From Elmis aenea (taxonomy: Eukaryota > Arthropoda > Insecta > Coleoptera > Elmidae), in NCBI GenBank assembly GCA_947652605.1, contig OX393582.1:7898544-7962543 (forward strand): a DNA stretch of 64,000 nucleotides, read 5' to 3'. Shown in pieces: positions 44,821-58,600 of the stretch (its first letter is position 1; each line of letters opens with the position of its first letter). A model generated the notes under the pieces. The model saw only the letters and a list, made by a program, of their open reading frames with translations. It did no database searches and was not told the origin of the DNA. Both the position numbers and the translations under genes were made by a program.

Positions 44821-45728
44821 ATATATCTTTGAAGGATCGATAACTAATGTCAAAAATGTACAATTTTAACGTCTGTCAGATACACACTTTGGTGTACAGG
44901 GTGGTCCACATAGAAGGGCCACTATTGGGATCTCGTAAACGGTAAGAGCTACGAAGAAATTTAAATTAGACAAATTGTTCCCCTTTCTGAGACCTATCAG
45001 TGATGGTTTAATGTCTTAAAAATGTTTCATTATACTCTAGATTGCCTAGATAATAAACCAAAATAAAAATCGGCATTTTATAAAAATTGTTTTAACTCGG
45101 TTATACTTGATGGTACAAAAATATTTTTACAGAAAGAGTTGTAGATTTTCGTAATGAATAAATGTTCTAAAATGAAAACATTCGTTTGTTTCGATATTGT
45201 TTAAATTCATGGCTCTCTATAGCTTTATGGGGGATTTTTGATGAGTTCTATATGTTTTGAGCCTCAATCAATATCAAAATAAAGACCTTAAACCTAATCA
45301 TCGCAAAGGAAAAAAAAATGTTTTTCAAGACGTCATAGCCAACTATGGTTATTTATCCAAGATATTAAACAATATTGAAACAAATTAATGTTTTTATCTT
45401 ACAGTCCGTAAGAAAATTTACAACCTTTTCCCCAAAAGTATTTTTGAAGCATATAGCATAACCGAGTTATTAACGATTTAAAAAAATGCGTATTTGGTGT
45501 TTTGTTAATTATCTAGCGTGCCATGGAAGTTTTTTAAAACATTAAAGCATCACTGAATAGGTCTCAGAACGGGGTACAATTTGTGCAACTTCAATTTCTT
45601 TGTAGCTCTTACCGTTTACGAGATACCAATAGTGGCCCAGATGTGAAGACCACCCTGTATACTTTTGAAGGCTCTATTGATAACTAATAACAAAAATGTA
45701 CAATCTTAACGTCTGGCAGATACGCACA
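44821..45728. repeat. ~67-bp direct repeats flanking a palindromic element
   Basis: TTTGAAGGATCGATAACTAA and the following AAAAATGTACAATTTTAACG, GTCAGATAC at 44821-44887 are repeated in the same orientation at 45661-45728 with about 10% differences and small indels. The two copies directly bracket the palindrome at 44897-45657. Far too long for a target duplication, so probably the palindrome lies between tandem copies of another repeat. Confidence 0.7.
44897..45657. mobile_element. TA-flanked fully palindromic element, about 761 bp
   Basis: TA-CAGGGTGGTCCACA at 44895 and inverted TGAAGACCACCCTG-TA at 45657 open long arms. These include GCCACTATTGGGATCTCG and CGTAAACGGTAAGAGCTAC (inverse at 45600-45645), TCTGAGACCTA and AACTCGGTTAT, and pairing reaches close to the centre near 45280. 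No coding content. TA flanks fit a Tc1/mariner-type MITE. Confidence 0.85.
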
Positions 45729-45919
45729 CACACACAGACGTCATCGCGTGAATAGCCAAGACGGGTTCAGGGGACCTCAAAACGTGTACCTATATCGGTC
45801 GAAGGTAAAAAATTGATTTAAAACATAAGTTTTCTATTAAGTAACGCAACTTGGGAGTAGATTATCATAAGCTGATTCTCAGATTCCATACAAATTCATC
45901 AATAACTAACTTTTAGTTG

Positions 45920-46512
45920 CCCAGGGCACACTAATTTACCAGTGAACGAGAAGAGAAGGCAGATCGCCTAGCCAAAATTGGCAGACACCTTTCCTCGGAC
46001 CAGAACCCGCAGTTGGTATTTCCTATGGAGTAGCCAAGCGGTGTCTTAATGACATATTAATAGAGATGAATAATGCTCCTTGGAAAAAAAAGTAGCAGGA
46101 GAAGCCCATTTCCAAGGCTATCCTGTAAATGGTCTCTTAAGAAAAGACAGAAGAAATGCTCAAGATGAGCAGAATAGACATCAGAGCAGACACACGGCTT
46201 TGTGGGCTAAACAAACACCTCTACGTAAATGGGGCTCAGAGTCCGATATATGCAGAGGATGTGGTGAAGAAGAAGAAACTCCTCCACGTAATATGCCAAA
46301 GTGAAGGATTCACACCCTATCGGCGTAAACTTCTAGGGATGGAAAAAGCCAACCAAGAAGAGTTAACAAAAACACCCTTAAAGAAAATCCTGAAGTTTTT
46401 CAAAAACACAGGACTTCTTCAAGGGGCTAGCACCAGAGGGTACAATAGACCAATAGGTACAGGAACCCGAAAGGGGACCACCTCCGCAGAAATAATAAAT
46501 ATTAACTTTTAG
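45920..46512 (+). pseudogene. Non-LTR retrotransposon RNase H and C-terminal zinc-knuckle remnant
   Basis: A frame reading EREEKADRLAKIGRH matches the last RNase H motif (E..AD.LAK.G) of I/R1/Loa-type retrotransposons. It is followed by CLNDILIEMNNAPWKK, then a Cys-rich tail ICRGCGEEEETPP and, in a shifted frame, LLHVICQSEGFTPYRRKLLG and ELTKTPLKKILKFFKNTGL. CxxC with HVICxxEGF is the usual C-terminal block after RNase H. At least two frameshifts and a stop (46030-46032, TAG) break it. Reverse transcriptase is not seen upstream, where the palindromic repeat region lies, so this is a 5'-truncated inactive copy. It belongs to a different lineage from the jockey-like copy at 41977, whose preserved tail has no RNase H. 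Confidence 0.82.
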
Positions 46513-46514
46513 TT

Positions 46515-47655
46515 TGTCTAAAAGCCATTTACATTCTTCATAAAACAATTATCAAGAAAACTTTGTACAAAGCTTAAAAATACATTAATATTTCTTGGAG
46601 AAAATGCTTAAAAATTTAATAGTCAGCATAGGGTATTTTTGCTCATATTTAAGGAACGAAATAATAATTTTAGTCCCATTCTAATACAAAGCTTGCATAA
46701 TTATTATATTTCTGAAATAATCCTTCATATCCAGTTAAACATTTTGGCATTTTAAAATAAATGTTCGCCAGATTTTGCGAGGCGAGAAAGTGACGTATGT
46801 ATTCTAAAATATCCGATTTACGAGCAATGCACTCCGAAAATGTTTCTTTTATTTACGTAGCTGAAAACGTGTGCTTTTCAAATTTCTGCTCGTTAAGGCA
46901 AATTGGAGCAAAATTTTATTACATTACTCAAACGATATATCAACAAAGAGGTTTTGCATACAACAATTTTTAAAAGGTTTTGTCTCTATTGTTAAAATTT
47001 GCAACGGCTAAAATTTTACAATGTTTCAGTGTTTCAGGTTCCTGAAGTAGCTGAAAGCAGCTCTTATTTAATATTTAAACACCTGGTAGCGATTTTACAT
47101 TAATAATAAAGCGAAATTTATATGAAGGCATCTCCTTGTTTATTTTTCTTCAAAATACAACATAAATATATTAATAAGTAAAACTCCGGTGCGCGTTAGA
47201 TTGGAAAAACACGTTCAGATCCATATCACGCGTTATCAACTTACTTGAAATACTGGATCCATCAAAAATATCTTAGGTATGACTAACAAATGCTATTTTA
47301 ATCGCCTGGATCATTACGTTTGACCCTGTAACATACATATGTAATAATGTGAGATAATTCTTTTGTAAATGAACGTTAGTAGGTGTAGTGAAGGTTGAAT
47401 TTATCTGATTGTATTTTGGCATAAGCGTCGGGGAAATTGTATTCAGTTGTTTTAATTGTATCTTTGAGAAGTATCTCACACGCACAATTATCTTGCAATA
47501 AATAATAAGCCTGGGCCTAAACGAGACTCGTTAAGAGACAATCGTTTATGGAAAAATAATCGCTAGTGGAGGCCGCTGTTATATCTGAAATTGTAGAGGT
47601 AATTTGGTGTTGTATTGAAGTTAAATAAATTTTGGAAGAACCACATATCAGCTGT
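46515..47655. other. No gene recognised
   Basis: AT-rich sequence; short frames without known domains. Confidence 0.45.
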
Positions 47656-47659
47656 CGTT

Positions 47660-47790
47660 TTTAAGGCGTTATATGAACCGCTTATTTTGAAAGTGGCATA
47701 AGCAACTTTTATGTTATTTTGAGATATTAAATGTGTTGCATTTTAATGTGCATACAAATATTTATGCCACGTATTTTTTAGATTGCATAG
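47660..47790. repeat. Internal fragment of the TTGTCTTATC-end element
   Basis: CTTATTTTGAAAGTGGCATAAG and ACTTTTATGTTATTTTGAGATATTAAATGT match, inverted, the interior of the element at 24928-25299. Neither terminal repeat is preserved. Confidence 0.6.
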
Positions 47791-48001
47791 GTGTTGTATA
47801 ATTTTAATTAGTTGCTCCGTATATTTTGATTAATATGCACTTGGAGGCTAACTAGTTCAATGCAGGGGATTTCATATGGCAATGATTTTTTTATGTTCTA
47901 GTAGTATTATTTTATTAAAGAATTTACTTAATGTTTTTTGTGGTTTCAATAAATGATTTTTTCTTTGTTTTCATTTTTCTTCGAGCTCCCTTTGAGGTAT
48001 T

Positions 48002-48045
48002 GCGCGCCCCCTAAGGGGTGCGCGCCCCACAGGTTTAGAAACTAG
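48002..48045 (+). mobile_element. Possible Helitron-like 3' end
   Basis: GCGCGCCCCCTAAGGGGTGC (from 48002) forms a GC-rich hairpin in AT-rich surroundings. It is followed by CCCACAGGTTTAGAAA and CTAG (48042-48045) with T after it. The hairpin-to-CTAG distance (about 17 bases) is longer than in the ends at 15552 and 18399, so this is a weaker candidate. Confidence 0.35.
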
Positions 48046-48049
48046 TAAA

Positions 48050-51000
48050 GTTCATAACAATAATAAAATAGATTTGGTGGCCAATTTATTTATTGCTTAT
48101 GTTATAAGTGAATCCACAAGGCTAAGTATCTGCCTACTATAATTAATTAAATACACGAAATGGTGAATAAACCTTATCAATTTGCTCTTGTAAAATAAAA
48201 TTCATTGTGGAAATGCAATAATTCAAGAAATAAATGACAAGTTTTTGACGTTAGTGAAGTGAACAGTCAGTTTTTTTATTTCCACGGCACTCTATTTGCT
48301 TCAATAACGATTTGAAGACAAATGTCGAATATCTTGAAAAGTATGAATTTTGGGTATAGGACATACTTAACAAAAAATGAAGCTCTCTTAAGGACCAATT
48401 CGATGACGTAAGAAAATGCAGGGGTTTGCATCTGAAAAAATTAAGTTACGAGCGTTTGAAAATCATGGAAGTTGCCACCTATTTATGAACACCCTGTGTG
48501 AGTGATTCAAACTTTTTCATGTCGAGCGAATAGAGCAATGTTTTTTGCATGTCCTTACCTAATTACAACTCTGTATTGTAACTTCAGGAGATTTTTTTAA
48601 ATTAAGGCTAAATACCAAGCACAATTTTGAAAATCATTTTTTTTTTTAGTGTCAAGGCCGCATAAAAACCTGCAGTATTTTATATTGATGCAAAGCTAAA
48701 ATAAAGGCGGTCAAGAATATTAAATAAAAAAGGGGGTGTTGTATTTGATTTATAAAAGTTGCTATTAGTTCCAGAGAGGTGACTCACCCTGTATATTTGA
48801 ATTTTTTTAAATCATGTTTGGAAAAAAAACTGTATGAAATACCGTTTGAATCAACTTTCTATCTCAAACCGTTTAGCCACAATCGACCGATCCCGCACTA
48901 ATGACTCACCCTGTATAGGGAACCAAATCCATCAGTATGCCATTTTCAAAATAAAGGTATTTGCACTTCTGTTTACCAATAACATTTTTATAGAAAAAAT
49001 AGCAATGATTTTGAAAGAAATTACAAGTAAAATGTTTAAAGATAAAAATACCATATATTTTTGTAATCGTGAACAGCTTTAATGTGAAAAATAAATACAA
49101 TTGTAACTGTCGAATAATCTTAACACTAGAATTTCATTTCTGTAAGAACGTCTTCATAAATTTGGGTCAATTTTAACAACACGATGATATAGAGCTCTAT
49201 GGCTAAGCGTTGGAAAAATAGGCTTCACAATTTTTTCAAGATATTTACTTACATAAAACTTGAAAGCACAATTCTTTGATAATCTCTAACTAAGTTTTCA
49301 AGTTCAACATGTCCTTTATGTTGAAGTATACACCCTGTATATGTGTTCAACACAAAAACAGTCAAACTTGTAGACATCAGCAACAATTATAATTCCTTCA
49401 TTAATATGAAACAGGTAAAGCACCCGCCATTGTTTAATATTCAAATATTACAACAAGTCTGCAGTACATATATTCGATTTTGATTCCTAATATACTCTTG
49501 AAAGAAGCAAAAAAGGCAATATAAATGATGCGGTTAAGAACTCTTACGTTTTGTTCAAAAAGTTGATTGATGCATTTAAATAAATAAAATTTTAAAATTT
49601 ATGACAAGTAAAATAATAAAAAATAACATAAAATCCACAGTATATTACATTTAGTAGAATTTGGGGCATAAAACTGGGCCAAATTTTTGTGTATTCGCTT
49701 TTGTTAGTATAGACAGCTAAACTATGCAAAAGTTTCAAAAGTATACTTGAGTACTTGTGTATATTCATATTTAATGAAAAATCCTTCACCTCACCAATTT
49801 ATTTTTTTAAATTTCTGATATTATTTCATTTCTAGACTAGTTCTACGACCTATTTTCTAGAGATAAAAAAAGAATAATCTTGTTTAACTTATCCAGAAGT
49901 AAAACAATAACATTTGGATCATTTGCTTTTAATTTCATACAAAAATAAGCACTCATATTGGTTTATTAAATTTAATTTCTCAACATTAGAATTTTTTAAG
50001 CCAGTTATCGAACAGCAAGCCACCAACCTTTTGTATTCTTCGTTTAAATTAAAGTTTAGGTGTATAGAACTCAACAGATTAGGTGTTCTTAATTTAAAAG
50101 AATATTTTCGTTTAAAATAGTTCTAAATTGCAATAGTTCCACGATTTCACCTTAAATGCAACGAATTTACTCACATAATTACAGTTGCACAACGTAGTAC
50201 AACAAAATATATTTTTAATTGCACCGAAAATATAACAAAAGACACGCCAAATTACATGTTAAAGACGTTCTCTCAGTACAAACAGGATCTAATGTAGCAC
50301 TATCACGAAACTTTGTGGTTCAAAATCCATTAAATATAACGAATGTCTTTTGAATTCAAGATGTAATGAAACTTTGGGCTTCCAAATTTCGCGGAATCAT
50401 CAATTATGAAATTGTTAACTCTAAAAATCAACGAAATAACTGAACATCATTCATGCCAGCAACTATATGCTAGTATTTTCAAAGCGCGTTTGCTAAATTT
50501 ATGGCTTTAATAACGTTTAAGATACGGTTCCAAAGATCTCGCGGTTTTTAAATAAAGAAGGTGTTGAGGTGCGTATTTAACAAATCTCAAATAAAAAAAT
50601 GCACACCAAGCAAACAAAAAAAAAACACTAAAAAAGTCATTCCAACATACAATATCAGCTTCTGACCTGGCTGAGGGCAAATGTAGGTTTCAGGGGGGTG
50701 CTATCAGATCGAATTACATTAAATCCTATAGTCAATAAACCCAACACTTTAAAATTAGTTAACCTTTTGCTATACAGGGTGTCTCAAATAAAATTTTTAG
50801 TACCGGAATGTACAGGAGGAACCGATTAAGAAGAAGAAGAGATTTTAAAATACGAGGAATTTTGTACTTTTAAAAATAGATTTTAGCTCCTCTGAAAGAA
50901 TCATCCAATTTAAGCAAATCTATCTTTTACAATAAGGGGGATTTCCATGCTGAAAATGCTATCTGGGCCACCATGCATAACAGACTTTACAAAGAAATAA

Positions 51001-54000
51001 TTGCCGACCAAAAACCTAATGGCATTTGTATTAGGCTTTTGTTGAAATCTAAGGAATTTGACTTTTTATTTTATTAATTGTATTTATGAAAACGCCCTCT
51101 TTCTTTACAACGATCAAGGTTACAAAGTAGGTCTTTTAGTAACTCATATATTTTTTTTGTTCAGTAAAAACCAGGGGTTGAATAACCTGCATTGGAATTA
51201 TTCACAGGGTTTTAAAAAAACTGAACTGTTTTTTGGGAAGTCAAAATATTTTTTTAGCTTTAATTTAACTTTGCAGTTGTATATTTGTTAACTACTATGA
51301 AGCTTACAAAACTAGCAAACGATAAAGCGTAATAGTACGAAAATTATTACACAAAAATATTCTAGGTTGAAATGGTACAATTTCTATTTATTTTATTATT
51401 TTTCATGTCTGTGAAAACCTACAATATTAATAGGAATTAAGATCTTAACGATGATGGTAAGTGCATGGTTTTAAACAGATCTTCAGACAAGATGATAGCC
51501 AAGAACTACAACTATGTCCAGCTTCATTAATTTGATTTTTAGTAAATCTTTTAACCACTACTCACCCAAATAAAAAGTTCCTGAAATATTTTGTGCTTGT
51601 CGTTGTTTGTAGACAATTTTAATCCTTGAAAGCTTAATTTTTAATTATGCACGATCAGTTAAATGAGTGATTCATCAGAAATTACACAAACATTTATTGA
51701 TCTTAAATGGCACGGAAAAGTCTACAGCGTTATGATACGACATTTCTGCAACGTAACGATTATGATACCCAACAACATTGTTTCATGGATAATCCTTGAA
51801 AGTCTTAGAAATAATGACTTACTTTTATAAGCCGGCACGAAAAACTTCTCTATTACATATTATGAAAGTGCCAATATGTGTAACAATGTACAGCGTTACG
51901 TAAGGTATTGATAAAATTACTTTACTCCAACTATTACATATTTTTATTTCATTGAAGCTTTCACTGGACTCTTGGCAAATTTTAATCATTGAAATAAACA
52001 ACTCTGAAACAAAAAGTGGCCATTGAAAAGTTGCACTGAAACAAGGCAATAGTAAACAGTAATGAATGATCGAATATCATAGTTTGGCAGTTTTGTCAAT
52101 CCAACTCAATGTCAACTTCTAGCTTTGCAAATAAGTTTTAGCACTTTTTTGTGTTAAGTTACACAGACGGTAATTAATATTAAGGTATTTATGAACATGT
52201 GAATAATCGTTTGAGCGTAAAAATACTTTTTGCTCAACGGAATGAGTGTCTAATCAATTTGTCAGCGGATTAAGTTGCATAATATTTGTCGACTTAAATA
52301 ATAATTAACAAGATGATTGGTTTTTTAATGCAGTCTTGCTCTAATGCTGATGATTGGAAAATAACACAAGGTTTGCAACGCATCCAATCACTAGAAGGGT
52401 TTACTTCAGGAAACAAACAAATCGGATGTGCTCCAAATGAGGGCGTAAAACAATGTATTGGTGTGTTTTGTCTTGATATTTTTATAAAGTTGGTGTTTTT
52501 TTTAATGTTTTTGCCAGGTTTCTGAAATGTACTCCAAACTTTATGAAGACATTTATTTTATCGTATTTTGTTATTAAAATGTGCTTACCATCAAGTGACT
52601 CCCTTGGCAAGATATCGAATAGCACATTTGTTTTTAAATCGTAAAATTGTGCCAACTTTGTCCAACTCTGGTTGGAGCCAAAATTAACACTTGGATTACT
52701 TCGGATTTTAAAAAATTGCATTAAATATGGATACAAAATTGAATTTCCATTATTTTTATTTATTTTACAGCCGTGAATAGTAAAAAGAACAACAAAATGA
52801 GTATTTTAATTTTTTTGACGATCGAAAAACGGTCCAAATTTTATTTTATCTAATTATTAAATACCAAAAATTGCTGATTATCTCAACCCATTCGACTTTG
52901 GGTATCTTATGTTGAATAACCGTACATCTACTGCTTTAAGCAACTCCAATTTTAATTTACAGTGAAACAGCGCATATTTTTCGCCCAGATTTATCTGCCA
53001 TTGCACTTTCAGGGAAAAGCAATTTACAAATTTTTCACTTTTTGTGCTTCTGAGATGCAAAATCTTAGTTATATAAATATACCTACAGCAAGTCGAGAAT
53101 TTCAGAAGCATATTTAGCGTGGTCCTTATTTATCATTTTTTGAAAATAACAAGGTTGTAGGGGTACGACAGTCAAAATGAAACACTCTGTATATGACATA
53201 AATTACAATACGTAAAAAAATGATTGCAAAACAAAATGCGTTTATTTGTTCAACTTTGAAATAGTTTTTTTAAAAACATAGCGCAGCCAAACACTAGCAT
53301 TGGACAATCGATTTTACTTCTTCGTAACAAAATTGTTTGCAATTAAAAAAAAACTTTCAGTTTTTGTACACGTAGGGTATAGGCTTTATTGTCGACAAAG
53401 CATCTAAGTAGTTCCAAAATTGTGGTTCTTGTACCCGTTGTTTGAAATATGTATATGAAATTATTGTTTAATAGTCTGCTATTTGTTAGTAACACCAGGT
53501 TTCACTGCTTTCACACATTCTGTTATTAATGAATTTAGTTGTTCTTAAAAAAGCAGTTCTACATTTTCATTGATTGGAACTTTATTGGTATCTTCTTTGT
53601 CAGTTTAAATTTCGAGACTAGACTAAAACATGAATCTTTTTTCCTTGCAAAAATTTATAAAGAAATTTGGAAAACATTCCAGAAAAGCCAACAAGTACTA
53701 CTGTAAAATAATTTGGGTACCTAGTTACCTGCTAATTCAATTCTAATAAAATTTTAACAACAATGAAACAGTTTTCATTAAATAAACTTTTAAATGTAAC
53801 ATAAAAAATTTGTTATAACTTAAGAAGTTATAAATAACATTATATTTACAAAATATTCTAGGTAGGTATTGCAATAAAAACAGTAAACATAGACCCTTAC
53901 AAATTGTTGATAAAAACAAGAATAATTTTGATATTGATTCCCATGAAATAAATTTGTGAAGAAATGATAAAAACCATTTTTTCGTGCAAAAAAAAAACTA

Positions 54001-55010
54001 TTATTCTTGAGAGTTGTACCTACTTCATTTCATTCCTGAAGTAAAAAAGTTTTGAATGTTGAACCTCTCTGAATTATAGACTGACTAGTTCTTTTCCTTT
54101 GACTTATTTTACAATTAATTGTTGTAAATAATAATTTGAAGCTTAATTTTTCTATTTTAGGGGACAAACAAAGAAGCATATTATTTTTTAGGGTGTTTTT
54201 TTTAAAAAAAACCTTAAAATTTTCGCGTCTGCCACAAGATGTAAAATTTGTTTATCTACAAATTCAACGTTTTGAAAAAAGTTTTTAAGTATTTAAAATT
54301 CAAAGAATATTCCTAGGTTCAGGCGTGTCTTGTTCGGTGTGTTTGTCCTTTTTTTTTACTAATATGCAAATATATCATTACACCAAAACCAACTCTAAAA
54401 TTCATCCCATGGATTACCACATGTATTTAAGAGTGTATTGCACTAGGGATATTAAAAAATAAATACATAAAACATTATTAATAGCTACATTTTACTGCAT
54501 ACGTGACCTATTGTTACTAATTTCCTCCAGCAGGTAAAAGCATTACATTCGAAAACAATTTTCTACGATAGACGTATCAGTCAATAAAATTTGTAGGAAA
54601 CATTTAAGTTAAAAGTGCATTAGTTTGTAAAGTAAATAAAGTTGTGTGAAAGTAAATTGCAATTTAGATCAATACGCTTCACGTTAGCCATGAAATGTTG
54701 TATTGGCTAAACTATCACTTTAAATGTATTCGGCATTGCCTTAAATCTAAACAAACTGCACGAGTGATCTTTTCCTACTCGTAAAGTACAAGAACTAGCT
54801 TCATATTTTATGGTCGGAACATCAATGTATTGATCAAAGAGTGTCTGCTAGTATACAGGATGGTTTATCCACATGCAGCTCATATGAATGTGCGGTGGCT
54901 AATAAAACAAGCAAATAATAAATTACAATACATTCACAGAGCATAAAAATAAGTTCCAAATATCTTTCTTTAGGTGAAAAAAAAAACAATAGTATGTAAT
55001 TACCTATATT
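48050..55010. other. No gene; scattered CACCCTGTA element ends
   Basis: Single element ends occur at about 48484 (ACACCCTGTG), 48786 and 48905 (ACTCACCCTGTATA, same orientation, about 119 bp apart), 49330 (ACACCCTGTATA), 50774 (TATACAGGGTGTCTC), 53180 (ACACTCTGTATA) and 54854 (TATACAGGATG). I could not pair them into complete elements. All open frames are short and lack recognisable domains. No RNA genes seen. Confidence 0.45.
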
Positions 55011-55019
55011 TCTATTATA

Positions 55020-55621
55020 CAGGGTGATTGATTGAGACCGGTACTCAAAAATATATGAAGAATGAAAAAGGGTGTGGATCTGAAATTTTGGTTATGACCA
55101 TAATGGCATCTGATCTGTTTATTGAAAATATTTTCAATATGGCGACACTTCCGGAAATACCGGAAGTTGACGTCTACTTTCTTATTTCAAATACAATGGT
55201 CTATTTTTTTTGCATTTTTGGATTCAGAACGTTATTTTAGAGAGACTTTTATTTGCATTCCCTATACCTAAGTGCAGTCAATTTTTAGATTTTTGGACTT
55301 TTTTGAATTCTTTTAAATTTTCATCGTGATGCTTAATATTATCTAACGCCGCCATTTTTGAAGAAAAAAAACGCTTAAATTTAGACCATGTCTATAAGAA
55401 CCTTGGAGATGCATTACTTACAGGGTGTCCAACATTTAATTTTCTTTTAATACTTCTTCAGACCACTAAAACTCGTTTTTCAAATACAATGCCCAAACTT
55501 TTTATTTCATTTTCTAATGCAAAATTACATTCTGCATCAATCTGCATTAGAGTTTCCTATACCTATCTGCAACAATTTTCGAGTTATTAAGAATTTTTGA
55601 TAAAGTTAAGAGAAATTGCAA
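55020..55621 (+). mobile_element. Composite palindromic element, copy 2
   Basis: Begins TA-CAGGGTGATTGATTGAGACCGG at 55018, carries the ACTTCCGGAAATACCGGAAGT dyad at about 55145, then an internal TTACAGGGTGTCC junction at 55419, then the arm TTTTAATACTTCTTCAGACC and the loop. It is the inverted counterpart of 34852-35503. The second palindrome arm is missing (homology ends at about 55621). Relative to the first part, the loop is in the opposite orientation from copy 1. The open frame inside (55028-55240) is not a recognisable protein. Confidence 0.78.
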
Positions 55622-55629
55622 CATTTTTA

Positions 55630-58600
55630 AATAGTGAGCCTTGGAAATGACAACAAATGCCAATAATAATAACTGTAAACCACTTTTATTGCCTTTGTCT
55701 GAAGTATCCATGAAAATGGAAAATCAAGAGTATTCAAACACGGATATTTTATATTGAAGAAGAATGTCACAAGATTATTGAAAGAACTTGCCGTGTGTTC
55801 AGTGAGAGGTATCCTCATTTGACTGTAATGACCAGACAGAAATTTTAATGAATAGAATCTTTTTTTTTGCAATATAGAAGAGTGAAATCTGCTAGTTAGT
55901 AATCGACCTAAGCATGCGACAAATAATGAAACTAACGACGTTAACTTCCTAGGATATTTTAATGACCATCCCCAGCGGTCAATTCGATTGGCAGCGCAAG
56001 ACTCAGGTTTAACATTAAAAATGCACAACTATTCGTTCGCACTTTCAATAATCAACTTTTTTTGGCATCTAAGACAAATCTTGTTTAAAACTCAAATATT
56101 TGAAATATTTCAAGTTTCGTCTTTGCTTCATTAGTTTTGCAGTAATTTTGTGTTGTTTGGGACTCTCAGTAATAAAAAAAAGTGTGATATGCTTCAATGT
56201 TAAGCCTCCAATGTGGAATATGCTGCATATTACTACATGTTTGTTCGACATTGTGGATGTTTGCAACTTTGAATAAATTCTCGACGCTCCATTATGTAAT
56301 ACAATGAATAATTTTACTCTTGTTGTGTTGGCTTTAAAAATTGGAACACCGTGGTCATGATAACAGTATTTTGTCTCTTTTTACGGCCCATTCTGTGCCG
56401 TTAAACCCTTCGCATATATATTTTAGGTTATGCGCGAAACACTGAAACCGTAATCCTTACTATCCGACAGTCTGCGTACACATGATTGACAGTTGACCAA
56501 AATAATTCTGCCTACGTCAGCAATGATTTCCATATAGAGCCGAGCTTGGCCATTTGTAATTACATCGCCACCCCCATATATTGGGTTAATTTGTATATTT
56601 CTGCTTATCGTTTACGAGTGTGTAACGGTGGAGCTTTCTGTCGCGTTTTATCGTCATCGCGGTGGCATGTTAAACGAGGATAACTCGATCCCATAAAGCA
56701 TAACTCACAGTAATTTCCGTTAGTACAGATGATTATTGCGTTATGTGCGTTTTGGGGTGTAGTTTGTGCCAAGTACATGTTTCTTTTCTTTCTGTTACCC
56801 GTTACGTTGCGTTACAGTTCGTTTAGTGATAGAGATGGATGCATGTCTGGCGTTTTGTTTTGTAAAAAGGGTGATTTACTATTGTTTTATTTACTATCTA
56901 TGTGCAATGGTGTAAAGTTTCGAGGGTATGCACGTGCTAACTGTCGATACTGTCTTCCTAGGGTGCAGTAACCCTTGAAATCACCCCTATCTGCGGAACA
57001 GTCAGTACAGTTGATTGCAAATTGTTCGAATATACTTTGTTTTAAAATCCATTTGCTTGTAAGTTGCATATACTTTGTCTAATACACGGTACATACTTAC
57101 AAGTGTTTGCAGCTTCAATAATATTATAAATTTACCTTGCTATGAATGGTAATCAATGGAGTAACTTAATCATTATGAGTTTTAGTGTTTGGGGATACTC
57201 CAAAGTTTTCATTATATCTCGAGAAATGTCGGGAATTCTCTTATAATATATAAATAACATTTGCCCACTTAAATTCAGGATGAAAAGGTTATATGACAAT
57301 GAAATATCACTGTTTATTACTGAATTCATATTCAGTGTTACCCTCCAATACATCCTGCCGAAAGCTGTTGGTATGTATCTACATTGTCCATGAACAAATT
57401 AAAAAAATAAAAATGCGGATGGTCCAAAACAAACAAAACGTGTTATACCAAAACTGTTACTAGTGAAGAGATTTTTTTGACTATTTTAAATTTATAAGGG
57501 CAAACTGACAATCAAGTACAATAATTTTCAAACTTACAGAAGCTGAGAAGTTCCCTTAAGATCAGGAAATAAAACTCCTTGGCCCTGTAATTTTTTTATT
57601 TTAATAGATAGAACTAAAGTGTTTTTTTTTTACAAAGGATCACGAATATTTTTAAATCTTTTATCAGGTTTTACATATGATCAATTCGATTTGACACAAT
57701 CGATTATTAAATTTAATTTTCCAGTTGTTTGTTTTTTACATTTACTTCGTTTAAAAACTCTTGAAAATTCCTTTTACATGATTATATTACACCAATTTTT
57801 TAGACACACTTTTTTATTAAAAGAATACACATTAGATTTATCAAAGTGCCTGTAAAATAAACACTACATAACAAAAACTAATTTAAAATCTTTAATAAAC
57901 TGTAATAGTTGAAAATAATGTAGGGATTAACCAAAAACTAAATACAAGAATAAAGAGTTTTGAGAAAATTTGGATTTAAAATTTGATTGTTAACTTTTTA
58001 TTTTTCTTCGGTGGCATACTTTATGTGGAAGCCTTTAAAATTTTGCATCACATTATACATAACTGAACTTTATTTGGTAAGAAACTTTTAAATTAGATCC
58101 ATCCAAGAAGTCTATAAAATATGTTACGACAGAAAGTACTAAAATGTAATAATAAGTCTTTTTTATGAACTGCTAATGAATAAAATAAGTACAGTAAGAA
58201 TCAAAAACAAATTGAATAAAATTAAAATCCATTTAATTTTTAAAAAAAGCTTACAGTTATAACATAACTAATATTTTTATTTAAATTAGGTTTAAGTTTA
58301 TTATTTCTACATCATTTTGTTCAGGTTATCCAAAACTTCTAATTACTTTGTATTTACTATTTTTTTCACATGCGCATGATTCGTCTGTTATTAAAAAAGT
58401 TACGTGCAAAATGTAGCAAAATTATATATCATATGATAGGAAATTGCAAGGGCTCTGGAATTTGTTTAGAAAGGAGAGCAAGGTTCCCTTTGAAAGAAAA
58501 AAATTAAATGAAAACGTATCTTACATTCATAAATTTGAAACTTGTCATAATCAACAGCAAGGAAAATTTTTACAGAACATTCTCATTTAACCTTACCTAA

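Noticed and set aside
55627..56028. 133-codon minus-strand frame
   Set aside because: No recognisable motif, and it starts next to a truncated repeat. Treated as chance.
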